Assembly: GCF_004354985.1 (NCBI RefSeq)
Contig: NZ_SMSK01000011.1
Coordinates: 124,001-188,000, forward strand
Origin: Segetibacter sp. 3557_3
GTDB taxonomy: Bacteria; Bacteroidota; Bacteroidia; Chitinophagales; Chitinophagaceae
Direction of reading: 5' to 3'
Length of the DNA: 64,000 bases
How positions within the stretch are numbered: the stretch's first letter is position 1; the number at the start of each line of letters is the position of its first letter. The translations under genes and the position numbers were made by a program. The notes beneath the pieces are model-generated. The model had not been told where the DNA came from, searched no databases, and saw only the letters and a list, made by a program, of their open reading frames with translations. Positions 41,922-50,517 of this stretch are shown piece by piece.

Positions 41922-42356
41922 TCAAAATGGTAAGTCTTCAGAAGGTTCGCCAATTGGTGGAACGTCGGCATTACCCATGTGTTCAGGATTTTCAAGATGT
42001 TCGCCGTGGTAACCATGAGCTTCCCCGCGTTTGTCGAGCATAATCAGGTTATCACCTACAACTTCTGTGGCGAACTTCTTGTTGCCTTCTTTATCCTCCC
42101 AGCTTCGGGTTCTTAAGCGTCCTTCAATATAAACCAAACTACCCTTGTGAAGGTACTTCTGTGCAAGATCAGCAAGACCTCTCCATAATACCACCGTATG
42201 CCATTCGGTTTGGGACACCAGTTTTCCGCCCCTGTCTTTGTAAGTTTCAGTAGTCGCCAGACTAAATTTTGCTACACCAATATTTCCTTCCAGGTACTGT
42301 ACATCAGGATCTTTTCCAAGATTGCCGATTAGCATTACTCTGTTAACACCTCTCAT
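41922..42356 (-). CDS. ssb: Single-stranded DNA-binding protein
   Basis: A 144-residue protein with the OB fold MRGVNRVMLIGNLGKDPDVQY, FSLATTETYKDRGGK, TEWHTVVLWRGLADLAQKYL and LVYIEGRLRTRSWEDKEGNK. The acidic C-terminal tail ends EDLPF, the partner-binding tip of bacterial SSB. It coats single-stranded DNA in replication and repair. Place between mutY and gldE is the usual gene order in the phylum. Confidence 0.96.
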   Translation of the reverse strand: MRGVNRVMLIGNLGKDPDVQYLEGNIGVAKFSLATTETYKDRGGKLVSQTEWHTVVLWRGLADLAQKYLHKGSLVYIEGRLRTRSWEDKEGNKKFATEVVGDNLIMLDKRGEAHGYHGEHLENPEHMGNADVPPIGEPSEDLPF

Positions 42357-42598
42357 GATACTCGTTTTTGTGAATCGTCTAATGATTGGTTAGCTTTTTA
42401 AAATTACCCCTTTTTGTAAAATAATTCAAGCTTTACGGAAAATTGTTGTAAATGCCCGCGCTCTCCTTTGCTATGCCGGAATTTCATTCCATTCAAACAT
42501 AATGGAGCCTGGTAGTTTGTGAAAGTCGGATAAGCTCCCTCCTTTACCAGGCAAAGTTCTGCCGGTTCAGTTAGGTGGAGCATAGAACGGTGAACTTG

Positions 42599-43666
42599 CT
42601 AAAACAGGTGTTGGTGTACTGATTGTTGCTCCAGATATTCCCTGATACTCTTCGGAAACGCTACTTCATTCAGAGATTTGCGGGGAATTAACCTGAAGTC
42701 CTTTAAAGCATCAGGAATAGCTGCCAATTGGATAGCAATGAATTGGGTGTGAATAAGCTGGTGGGTAAGCTGTTGTCTGAAGGGGGAAGAGATATGGTCA
42801 ATTTTGTAATCCGAAGTTCCAATTTGCTCGGACATGACCTGTTCGATTTTTGCAGCTTCCCAGGTTTCTGAAGTTCCGGTTTCTACAAGATAAAACTCAA
42901 AAAGGCTATTCCATATGTCTTTTTCTACCCGCTGTTTCACCAGAATACGATCACCACAGCTGAACGCGAAGTAGTTAAAAAACCGCGTACTTCGTTGCAG
43001 GACTTTCTCTTTTATCGGAAGTTTGTTCACCACCCCATGCTTAAACGCCTGGCAATGGATTGTCATAACACAGGTACTGCACAACGGGATTTTTGGCTTA
43101 CAAACCGTGGCGCCAAAGTCCATAATCGCCTGGTTATAATCAGCGCTTCGCTGATGGTCAAGTAACTGGTTGGCCAGTGCGGTAAATACAAGCTTTCCAC
43201 TACTGCTATCAATAGGGGTGTGATTTCCGAAATACCTTGCAAGTACCCGAAATACATTTCCATCTGCAACAGCATGGGGAAGGTCAAAAGCAAAAGAGCT
43301 AATTGCAGCGGCAGTATAGGGTCCTACGCCTTTTAATTGCAAAATATCTGCATAGGTAGATGGGAATGTTCCGTTAAAATCACTGACGATTTTCCTTGCG
43401 GTAGCAACAAGATTTCTGCAACGGGTATAATATCCAAGGCCCTCCCATAGCTTAAATACTGCTTCATCTTCTGCAGCTGCCAGTGCAAATATGTCAGGGT
43501 ATGCTGATGTGAACCTTTCGTAATATACCCAACCCTGGTCTACCCTTGTTTGTTGCAGAATCACCTCACTAAGCCATATTTTATACGGATTTTTCTCGCC
43601 TTTCCACGGCATCTGCCGATGCGGAAATGTATCGTACCAGTGTAGCAAATTCCTTGTGAAATCCAT
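42599..43666 (-). CDS. mutY: A/G-specific adenine DNA glycosylase
   Basis: A 355-residue base-excision enzyme. The catalytic Glu is in WLSEVILQQTRVD, the helix-hairpin-helix is LKGVGPYTAAAISSF and the catalytic Asp is in HAVADGNVFRVL. The 4Fe-4S cluster ligands are CKPKIPLCSTCVMTIHC (C-x6-C-x2-C-x5-C). The C-terminal third is the NUDIX-like domain that reads 8-oxoguanine. It removes adenine mispaired with 8-oxoG. It is divergent from the HU gene, and an inverted repeat GCCTGGTA / TACCAGGC (42507-42514 and 42545-42552) follows its stop codon. Confidence 0.95.
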   Translation of the reverse strand: MDFTRNLLHWYDTFPHRQMPWKGEKNPYKIWLSEVILQQTRVDQGWVYYERFTSAYPDIFALAAAEDEAVFKLWEGLGYYTRCRNLVATARKIVSDFNGTFPSTYADILQLKGVGPYTAAAISSFAFDLPHAVADGNVFRVLARYFGNHTPIDSSSGKLVFTALANQLLDHQRSADYNQAIMDFGATVCKPKIPLCSTCVMTIHCQAFKHGVVNKLPIKEKVLQRSTRFFNYFAFSCGDRILVKQRVEKDIWNSLFEFYLVETGTSETWEAAKIEQVMSEQIGTSDYKIDHISSPFRQQLTHQLIHTQFIAIQLAAIPDALKDFRLIPRKSLNEVAFPKSIREYLEQQSVHQHLF

Positions 43667-43907
43667 TCTGATTATTTTAAAAAACCATATCTTATCTGTA
43701 GAATTATGTACACATTATAGATGTGAAATATGTTAAATATAAATTTGAACATTATTGGTAATCAATGGATAAAATATTTTAATTTTATTCTCATAACATA
43801 CGAAATCACCTAATAACCAATCATATCCTTTCACTTTGCTCAATCTTAGTCCGCTTTTTGCGGTATGATAAGCAAGTTTAAGGTCTAATTCAAAAACTGG
43901 TAAAGCC

Positions 43908-44198
43908 ATGCGAAAGTCAGATTTAATTAATCAAATTTCTGAGAAAACCGGAATTCCTAAGGTTGATGTGTTGGTAACACTAGAGACCATGTTCAAAGAA
44001 GTAAAAGAAAGTCTCGGTCAGGGAGAAAACATCTATATAAGAGGTTTCGGCAGCTTCATTACAAAAAAGAGAGCGGCAAAAATTGGAAGAAACATCAAGC
44101 GAAACGTAGCTGTTGAAATACCTGAACATTTTATTCCCGCTTTCAAACCTGCCAAAGAATTTGTCAGCGATGTCAAGACTAAGCGAAAGGAAGGTTAA
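43908..44198 (+). CDS. HU/IHF family DNA-bending protein
   Basis: A 96-residue basic protein with the HU fold: MRKSDLINQISEKTGIPKVD, then ENIYIRGFGSFITKKRAAKIG and IPAFKPAKEF. The DNA-inserting beta arm lacks the usual NPxT tip and reads GRNIKRNVAVEIPEH, a variant found in Bacteroidota IHF-like proteins. It bends DNA and shapes the nucleoid. It is followed after 21 bases by the TPR gene, starting a conserved cluster that ends with RNase G. Confidence 0.93.
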   Translation: MRKSDLINQISEKTGIPKVDVLVTLETMFKEVKESLGQGENIYIRGFGSFITKKRAAKIGRNIKRNVAVEIPEHFIPAFKPAKEFVSDVKTKRKEG

Positions 44199-44219
44199 CT
44201 TTGCCGTTCAATCGGAAAA

Positions 44220-45065
44220 GTGAAAAAACAACAATGGATCGTTGTTAGCAGTGGATTGATCTTGCTGGCAATGTTATTTTTTTTTGGCAAAACTGTTCCC
44301 CCAAAGAAGCCTGAAGCAGTAGCTAGTGCAGAAACTGCACCTGCTGTTAAACCTATAGATTTCAACCAGCTCCTTCGCCACGCGAAGGAGAGGCTTACTC
44401 CTGCCCAGGTAGAGAAGGTAACCGGATATGAGAATCTGGTTACACGCGGGGACGTTAAAAATCAACAGTTATCCTCCTATCGTCTCCTCGCCGCCTTTTG
44501 GCGCGACACTGTTCGATTGTTTGAACCGTATGCTTTTTACACCGCAGAAGCAGCGAAATTGGAGAATTCTGAAAAAACCCTCACCTTTGCTGCCCATTTG
44601 TTTTTAACGAACTTAAAAACAGAAGCTGACCCAGCCATGCAAAACTGGCTTGCTACTAATGCAAAAACGCTTTTTGAACGTGCATTGGAAGTTAATCCGG
44701 CAAACGATAGCAGCAAAATTGGGTTAGGGGCCTGTTACATCTTTGGCAACATTTCGAGCAACCCAATGGAAGGTATTGCCCCCATTCGTGAAATTGTTGC
44801 ACGGGATCCGGAAAATACTTTCGCCCAGTTCATTTTAGGGCTTGGAGGAGTTAAAAGCGGTCAGTTTGAAAAAGCAATTGAAAGATTTTTGATTGTAGTT
44901 AAAAAGGAACCAGGCAACCTTGAAGCTGCACTTAACCTGGCAGAAGCTTATGACCAACATGGTGATAAGGCAAATGCGATCAAATGGTACGAGTTTGTAA
45001 AAACCAAAGTACCAAATCCTGAGGCGAGAAAAGAACTCGATAACAGGATCAAAACACTAAAGTAA
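44220..45065 (+). CDS. Tetratricopeptide repeat membrane-anchored protein
   Basis: A 281-residue protein with a GTG start, an N-terminal membrane anchor (about residues 6-23) and a helical body. TPR-like units are seen at about 150-265 (FERALEVNPANDSSKIGLG, PENTFAQFILGLGGVKSGQFEKAI, PGNLEAALNLAEAYDQHGDKANAIKWYE). TPR domains mediate protein-protein contacts, here facing the periplasm. It lies in the HU-TPR-COX24-RNase G cluster common to the phylum, but its role is not known. Confidence 0.85.
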   Translation: MKKQQWIVVSSGLILLAMLFFFGKTVPPKKPEAVASAETAPAVKPIDFNQLLRHAKERLTPAQVEKVTGYENLVTRGDVKNQQLSSYRLLAAFWRDTVRLFEPYAFYTAEAAKLENSEKTLTFAAHLFLTNLKTEADPAMQNWLATNAKTLFERALEVNPANDSSKIGLGACYIFGNISSNPMEGIAPIREIVARDPENTFAQFILGLGGVKSGQFEKAIERFLIVVKKEPGNLEAALNLAEAYDQHGDKANAIKWYEFVKTKVPNPEARKELDNRIKTLK

Positions 45066-45094
45066 TCTAGATTTAAAATAAAAATTTATTAAGT

Positions 45095-45187
45095 ATGCCC
45101 TGCGGTAAGAAAAGAAAACGTCATAAGATAGCAACACATAAGCGAAAAAAGAGACTTAGAAAAAATCGTCATAAGAAGAGGAAATAA
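45095..45187 (+). CDS. AURKAIP1/COX24-type small basic ribosome-associated protein
   Basis: A 30-residue protein beginning MPCGKKRKRHKIATHKRKK, with 20 or so Lys, Arg and His residues. It matches the small COX24/AURKAIP1 domain proteins of Bacteroidota, which relate to mitochondrial mS38 and mycobacterial bS22 and bind the small ribosomal subunit. That role here is inferred from family resemblance. The frame has a plain ATG start and a TAA stop, sits between the TPR gene and RNase G, and is followed by a hairpin at 45210-45236. Confidence 0.85.
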   Translation: MPCGKKRKRHKIATHKRKKRLRKNRHKKRK

Positions 45188-45209
45188 TTGACCTCATCCT
45201 GTCATTAGC

Positions 45210-45236
45210 AATGCCGGAGTTACCTACTCCGGCATT
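45210..45236 (+). terminator. Hairpin after the COX24 protein gene
   Basis: A perfect 11-bp stem AATGCCGGAGT / ACTCCGGCATT with loop TACCT. The T run after it is poor (TGCAACTTTC), so it may be a weak terminator or an RNA processing site in the leader of the RNase G gene. Confidence 0.55.
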
Positions 45237-45392
45237 TGCAACTTTCTGGTGCCCCACCAACCACTGTTTTGCAACTTTACTTTTACCTTATCTAATTTAA
45301 GTGGCAGGATATGACTGTGTTGGTATAACATAGTGCTGTTTTGGTTTATTCCGTTCCCGCTACGGAATTTGTGAATTATTAAAAGTTGCACA

Positions 45393-46946
45393 TTGAACAA
45401 AGAATTAATCATTAATGCTACCCCGCAAGGGGTGGAAATAGCCCTGCTTGAAGAAAAGAAGCTTGTTGAAATACATAATGAAAAAACGGACGCCAGCTTT
45501 GGCGTAGGTGATCTATATCTTGGTAAAGTAAAAAAACTGATTCCCGGCCTTAATGCCGCTTTTGTAGACGTGGGATTTGAGAAAGATGCCTTTTTACACT
45601 ACACAGATCTGAGTCCATATGCCAGGTCCATACTTAAGTTTACTCAACAATCTATAAACGATAAATCTGAGCAGGTATTCGACTTCAGCAAATTTGAAGT
45701 TGAACCCGAGATTGTAAAAACCGGCAAGATCAACGACGTATTGGGCGGCAAACCAAACGTGCTTGTACAAATACTGAAAGAGCCTATTGCAGCAAAAGGT
45801 CCAAGGTTAAGCTGTGAAATATCCCTTCCGGGGCGTTTTGTTGTGCTTACCCCATTCAACGATATTGTTGCCGTTTCCAAGAAAATACATAGTAGCGAAG
45901 AAAGAAAACGTTTGCAGAAGATTGTTGAAGCAATTAAAACCAAAAATTTTGGTGTTATTGTCAGAACAGCTGCTGAAGGTAAGAATACGGCAGAATTGCA
46001 CGAAGACCTTACCGCCCTGGTTAATACCTGGAAATCAATTCAGAAGAACCTGAAGAATGCAGTTCCACCTTCCAAGATCCTTAGCGAGCAAACCAAGACC
46101 ACCAGCATGTTACGGGATCTGCTTACCGAGGATTTCAACAAGATTGTTGTAAACGACCAGAACATCTTCAACGATACCCGAAACTATATTCAGAAAATTG
46201 CCCCTGAGAAAGCAGAGATTGTTTCGCATTATGCCAATGGTGTCGCCATATTTGACCATTTTGGAATTACCAAGCAGGTTAAATCTGCTTTCGGCAAAAC
46301 GGTTAACCTTCCCAGTGGTGCTTACCTGATCATTGAACACACAGAAGCCCTACACGTAATTGATGTCAACAGCGGTTACAAAAGTGTTAGCAACAACCAG
46401 GAAGAAAATGCCTTTCAAACGAATGTTGAGGCAGCCGAAGAAATAGCACGCCAGTTACGGTTAAGGGATATTGGAGGGATTATCGTAGTCGACTTCATCG
46501 ACATGAAACTTCCGGATAATAAAAAGAAGTTGCAGGATGTTATGGATGGCTTTATGCGGCCAGACAGGGCAAAACACGCGGTTCTTCCAATTTCCAAATT
46601 TGGTTTGATGCAGATCACCCGGCAGCGCATGCGACCGGAAGTAAATATCAATACTTCTGAAGTATGTCCCAGTTGTAACGGAACCGGTAAAATCACTTCA
46701 ACCGTGCTGCTGGAAGATGAGATCGAAAAAAAACTGCTTTACCTGGTCACACACCAGCATAAGGACCTGACTTTATATGTACATCCGATTTTGTACTCAC
46801 ACTTGACAAAAGGCTGGTTGTTTTCTTCCATCCGGCATAAATGGAATCGCAAGTTCAACACCAAAATCAGGATTGCACCGAATACTAACTACAACATCAC
46901 CGAGTTTCACTTTTTTGATAAAGATGATGAACAGATAAAGTTCTAA
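45393..46946 (+). CDS. rng: Ribonuclease G/E family endoribonuclease
   Basis: A 517-residue enzyme with a TTG start (MNKELIINATPQGVEIALLE). The S1 RNA-binding domain (about 35-130) has VGDLYLGKVKKLIPGLNAAFVDVGFEKDAFLHY. The catalytic RNase H-like core has LIIEHTEALHVIDVNSG and IGGIIVVDFIDM, whose Asp residues bind Mg. The zinc-link motif is CPSCNGTG. It lacks the long C-terminal scaffold of RNase E, so RNase G-like. It processes 16S rRNA and mRNA. It is the last gene of the HU cluster and is followed by a strong terminator. Confidence 0.94.
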   Translation: MNKELIINATPQGVEIALLEEKKLVEIHNEKTDASFGVGDLYLGKVKKLIPGLNAAFVDVGFEKDAFLHYTDLSPYARSILKFTQQSINDKSEQVFDFSKFEVEPEIVKTGKINDVLGGKPNVLVQILKEPIAAKGPRLSCEISLPGRFVVLTPFNDIVAVSKKIHSSEERKRLQKIVEAIKTKNFGVIVRTAAEGKNTAELHEDLTALVNTWKSIQKNLKNAVPPSKILSEQTKTTSMLRDLLTEDFNKIVVNDQNIFNDTRNYIQKIAPEKAEIVSHYANGVAIFDHFGITKQVKSAFGKTVNLPSGAYLIIEHTEALHVIDVNSGYKSVSNNQEENAFQTNVEAAEEIARQLRLRDIGGIIVVDFIDMKLPDNKKKLQDVMDGFMRPDRAKHAVLPISKFGLMQITRQRMRPEVNINTSEVCPSCNGTGKITSTVLLEDEIEKKLLYLVTHQHKDLTLYVHPILYSHLTKGWLFSSIRHKWNRKFNTKIRIAPNTNYNITEFHFFDKDDEQIKF

Positions 46947-46983
46947 GTATTAGTCACGAGCGCTGATTGAAAGCGTTGTTTAT

Positions 46984-47028
46984 AAATGTAAAAGACCACA
47001 TGCTCACATGTGGTCTTTTACATTTTTT
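46984..47028 (+). terminator. Strong bidirectional terminator
   Basis: A perfect stem of 16 or more base pairs, centred on GACCACATG / CATGTGGTC with loop CTCA, has a T run on the plus side and a shorter one on the minus side. It separates the RNase G gene from the convergent zinc peptidase gene. Confidence 0.9.
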
Positions 47029-47121
47029 AGCTATCTCTTTCACCGAGCTTATTGCTGAGGTTCTGGCTTGCAGCCCCCCGGCTACAGGGTTAGATGAAGA
47101 GGTGTTTTCCCGCAGAAAGGA

Positions 47122-47811
47122 TTAGTCGTCTCTGCGGCTACCGGAAAGGTAGATAAGAACATATTGTATCAGCGTTGCAAGAGATGCGATTGCGGCGACA
47201 ACATAGGTCATTGCGGCCCACTTAAGTGCATCCTTTGCACCATCGGTTTCGGTACCAGTTGTAATCCTGGTGGTATTCAACCAGGCGAGCGCACGCCTGC
47301 TGGCATCAAATTCAACAGGCAAGGTAATAAATGCGAATATTGTTGTTAACGCAAAAAGGATGATTCCAATGAGCAGCAGGCCAGGGAATGAGTTAACCAT
47401 AATGATACCCGCTAGTAATACCCACTGGATGATGTTACTGCTGAACTGTACAACAGGAACCAGGGTGCTCCTCATCTTGAGCCAGCTATAAGCGGTTGCA
47501 TGTTGAACGGCATGCCCGCACTCATGGGCAGCAACTGCCGCAGCGGCAATACTTCGCTCACTGTAAACTTCAGGACTCAAGTTCACCGTTTTTGCAACAG
47601 GGTCATAATGATCCGACAGGTGCCCCGGAACCGATACCACCTGAACGTTGTAAATATTGTTCTCGCGAAGCATTCTTTCCGCAACTTCTTTGCCCGTAAG
47701 ACCAGCCCTCAGGGGAACCGCAGCATATTTGGCAAACTTGCTTTTCAGCCGCATAGAAACAAGAAAGCTGATACCTACAAAAATGATCGATATTAGAAAT
47801 ATTGAATTCAT
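47122..47811 (-). CDS. Neutral zinc metallopeptidase, YugP family
   Basis: A 229-residue membrane protein. An N-terminal helix (residues 2-20) precedes the zinc motif AVAAHECGHAVQHATAY (HExxH), the third ligand likely in LPVEFDASRRALAWL. Three more hydrophobic segments (about 120-140, 145-165 and 200-220) follow. The family (Zn_peptidase_2) is widespread and little studied; it acts at the membrane. It stands alone and converges on RNase G. Confidence 0.9.
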   Translation of the reverse strand: MNSIFLISIIFVGISFLVSMRLKSKFAKYAAVPLRAGLTGKEVAERMLRENNIYNVQVVSVPGHLSDHYDPVAKTVNLSPEVYSERSIAAAAVAAHECGHAVQHATAYSWLKMRSTLVPVVQFSSNIIQWVLLAGIIMVNSFPGLLLIGIILFALTTIFAFITLPVEFDASRRALAWLNTTRITTGTETDGAKDALKWAAMTYVVAAIASLATLIQYVLIYLSGSRRDD

Positions 47812-48035
47812 AAAGGTCGTTTTAAGCTATCCAACAAACGATTTTCCAAAATCTTCCCCAAGCCGTTAAAAACCTGATAAACCGGGTCCAGGGACAGGAT
47901 GTCTTTAAAAAAAGGCGCTTATTACCGGAAAGCCGTCAAGATGACCTGGTAAGATCAACAACCTGCTATTCGGCTGCTATTCACGCGTATTCTGCAGGTT
48001 TTTGTGTGGTGAAAGTTATTCACAGCATTAAAATT

Positions 48036-48043
48036 TAATTTTG
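48036..48043 (+). promoter_or_regulatory. -7 box upstream of an orphan terminator
   Basis: TAATTTTG matches TAnnTTTG in full. No good -33 TTG is found 17-20 bases upstream (the sequence there is GTTATT). Confidence 0.35.
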
Positions 48044-48101
48044 ATTTATGTACCAGATTTGTAATTTAGTGTCAGAATTTAATGGGTTAGTAAGTAAGGA
48101 A

Positions 48102-48129
48102 GGCCGGCAATAAAATGCCGGTCTTTTTT
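48102..48129 (+). terminator. Intrinsic terminator in the radA upstream region
   Basis: The stem GGCCGGCA / TGCCGGTC (48102-48109 and 48116-48123) has one G-U pair and is followed by six T residues. No plus-strand gene ends here; radA starts 215 bases downstream. Confidence 0.75.
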
Positions 48130-48343
48130 ATTTGGTGAACTCTTTGAGCTGAGGCCGTTACTGTTTTCTACCGCATAACTCCGATCTGGGGTTTCAATTA
48201 CTTTTCGTTTATCAAGCTTCCGGAATTTACCTCTTTTCTGCACTGGGCACATAAGATTTCTCAATCTGCCCTCTCCCCAGCCCTGCCTTTAGTATTAGCA
48301 GGCTGTTCAACAAGATTGATACGCCATCACTTAACTTTAGCCC

Positions 48344-49720
48344 ATGAGTAAACTCAAGACTGCATATTTCTGCAGCAATTGCGGGCATGAGAGTGCTAAA
48401 TGGGTAGGTAAGTGTCCGGCGTGTAACGAATGGAATACGTTTGTCGAAGAAGTTATTAGTAAAGGACCGGAAAAGGCAGATGGTTGGAAAGACTATTCAA
48501 ATACACAGCGGGTAAGCAAAACAGTTCCCCTGAATAAAGTTACAACCACTGACCAGGGGCGAATTGAGACCAATGACGGAGAAATGAACAGGGTGCTGGG
48601 CGGTGGGATTGTTCCCGGAAGTATCGTTCTGGTAGCGGGTGAGCCCGGCATAGGTAAAAGCACACTCTTCCTGCAGGTTGGTTTAAGACTTAGCGAAGTT
48701 GTTACGCTGTATGTTAGCGGTGAGGAAAGCGAACAGCAGATCAAAATGCGTGCAGACCGGCTGAATGCCAAAAACGACAATTTCTACATTCTTACTGAAA
48801 CATCAACGCAAACGATTTTTCAGGAAATAAAGAAGTTACGTCCACAACTGGTCATTGTAGACTCTATTCAAACTTTACAATCAAATTTTATCGAGTCTTC
48901 ACCAGGAAGCGTTAGCCAAATCCGGGAATGTGCCGCTGAATTTCAGCGATTTGCGAAAGAAACAGATGTCCCGGTTTTCCTAATTGGTCATATTACAAAA
49001 GATGGATCGATTGCGGGGCCAAAAATCCTGGAGCATATGGTTGACACCGTATTGCAATTTGAGGGCGATCGCCACTACGCTTACCGTATACTTCGAACGA
49101 TAAAGAATCGCTTTGGCAGTACAGCGGAACTCGGCATCTACGAAATGTCGGGAACCGGGATGATCCCGGTATCGAACCCGTCGGAAATATTGATAGCACA
49201 AAAAGAAGAACAATTGAGCGGGAGCGGTATTGCCGCAACGATGGAAGGTATGCGCCCGCTGCTGATAGAGGTACAGGCGTTGGTTACACAAAGCGTTTAT
49301 GGAACCCCGCAACGAACCGTGAGTGGCTTCGACTTGCGAAGGCTCCAGTTGTTGCTGGCTGTACTCGAGAAGCGAGGAGGATTCCACTTTGGAATGAAGG
49401 ATGTATTTGTAAATATTGCCGGGGGCTTAAAGATTGAGGATCCATCAATTGATCTCGCGGTAATCTGTGCCCTGCTCAGCAGTTATGAAGATGTTCCCCT
49501 ACCTCAATTGATTTGCTTTGCGGGTGAAGTGGGCCTGAATGGAGAAATCAGGGCGGTCAACCGCATTGAACAACGGATTGCGGAGGCGGAAAAGCTCGGA
49601 TTTGAAAAAATTATCGTTTCGAAATACAACAAGAAAGGTTTTAACAAACAATCATTTACCATCGAAATCGTGCCGCTTTCCCGGGTTGACGAAGTATACC
49701 GGTATCTTTTTTCAACATAA
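48344..49720 (+). CDS. radA: DNA repair protein RadA
   Basis: A 458-residue protein with the N-terminal zinc finger CSNCGHESAKWVGKCPACNEW, the Walker A motif LVAGEPGIGKSTLFLQ, Walker B LVIVDSIQT, the RadA-specific KNRFG motif (LRTIKNRFGST) and a C-terminal Lon-like domain (about 280-455; GGLKIEDPSIDLAV, FAGEVGLNGEIRAV). It is a branch-migrating helicase that acts with RecA in recombination and transformation. Start ATG 48344 has a TAACTTTA box just upstream. comF follows after 45 bases. Confidence 0.97.
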   Translation: MSKLKTAYFCSNCGHESAKWVGKCPACNEWNTFVEEVISKGPEKADGWKDYSNTQRVSKTVPLNKVTTTDQGRIETNDGEMNRVLGGGIVPGSIVLVAGEPGIGKSTLFLQVGLRLSEVVTLYVSGEESEQQIKMRADRLNAKNDNFYILTETSTQTIFQEIKKLRPQLVIVDSIQTLQSNFIESSPGSVSQIRECAAEFQRFAKETDVPVFLIGHITKDGSIAGPKILEHMVDTVLQFEGDRHYAYRILRTIKNRFGSTAELGIYEMSGTGMIPVSNPSEILIAQKEEQLSGSGIAATMEGMRPLLIEVQALVTQSVYGTPQRTVSGFDLRRLQLLLAVLEKRGGFHFGMKDVFVNIAGGLKIEDPSIDLAVICALLSSYEDVPLPQLICFAGEVGLNGEIRAVNRIEQRIAEAEKLGFEKIIVSKYNKKGFNKQSFTIEIVPLSRVDEVYRYLFST

Positions 49721-49765
49721 GGGGTTCTCGTTTGGAAAATTGTATATTGTACAAACGGCGATACG

Positions 49766-50467
49766 ATGGTCAGTACGTTAAAAGAATGGACAGGTGACTT
49801 TATACACCTGCTTTTTCCGCACAACTGCGTTGGTTGTGGAAGTGACCTCCTTGGCAACGAAGACGAACTTTGCTTTAGGTGCCATACTGATCTGCCGGTT
49901 ACGGGTTTTTTCGACCAACCCGGCAATCCTGTTGAGCAGATCTTCTATGGGCGTTTGAATGTAAAAAGTGCTGCAGCTGCTTACTACTTTACAAAAGACT
50001 CACTTATACAACAGCTGATTGTGCAGCTTAAATACCGGGGAAATAAAGAGATTGGGTATTACCTGGGCAAACTCGCAGGGCAATACCTGGTGGGCTCACG
50101 CTACTTCAAAAAAGCTGACTTATTATTGCCTTTGCCGCTGAATAAGAAGAAAGAGAAAAAACGTGGATATAACCAGGCTGCTGTTATTTGTGCAGGCATG
50201 GCAAGTGTATGCGGTATTCCCGTTCTGGAAACAGCTGCATACCGGAATGTATTTACCGAAACCCAGACGCACAAAGGCCGAACCGGCCGCTGGCTCAACA
50301 TGGAGGGGGTTTTTACGGTGAGGGACCCTGAACCACTCCGTAACAAGCACATATTATTGGTCGACGATGTAGTAACTACTGGTGCAACCCTCGAGTCGTG
50401 TGGGGCCGCCATTTTGTCGATCCCCGGAACGGAATTGAGTATTGCTACCCTGGCCTATACAGCTTGA
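49766..50467 (+). CDS. ComF family phosphoribosyltransferase-like protein
   Basis: A 233-residue protein with an N-terminal zinc-binding segment (HNCVGCGSDLLGNEDELCFRCHTDLP) and a PRTase-like domain. The double-Asp PRPP loop is HILLVDDVVTTGATLESCG. ComF acts in processing of imported single-stranded DNA during transformation. It follows radA directly, and comEC is present about 15 kb upstream, so DNA uptake functions are represented twice in the window. Confidence 0.93.
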   Translation: MVSTLKEWTGDFIHLLFPHNCVGCGSDLLGNEDELCFRCHTDLPVTGFFDQPGNPVEQIFYGRLNVKSAAAAYYFTKDSLIQQLIVQLKYRGNKEIGYYLGKLAGQYLVGSRYFKKADLLLPLPLNKKKEKKRGYNQAAVICAGMASVCGIPVLETAAYRNVFTETQTHKGRTGRWLNMEGVFTVRDPEPLRNKHILLVDDVVTTGATLESCGAAILSIPGTELSIATLAYTA

Positions 50468-50517
50468 TTACAGAATTAGCCAAAGTCACATTGATCTGCG
50501 CTGTACTTTTGAAGAAC

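Larger units (their letters stand above)
47812..48343. other. Gene-free interval with an orphan promoter-terminator pair
   Basis: These 532 bases lie between divergent genes (zinc peptidase and radA). They hold a TAATTTTG -7 box (48036-48043) and a terminator (48102-48129) on the plus strand with no recognisable coding frame between. This could be a small RNA of about 80 nt or an aborted leader of radA. The rest shows nothing I can support. Confidence 0.5.

Noticed and set aside
48048-48069. Seven-codon frame before the radA-side terminator as a leader peptide
   Set aside because: It encodes MYQICNL with no run of regulatory codons, and I see no alternative hairpin.
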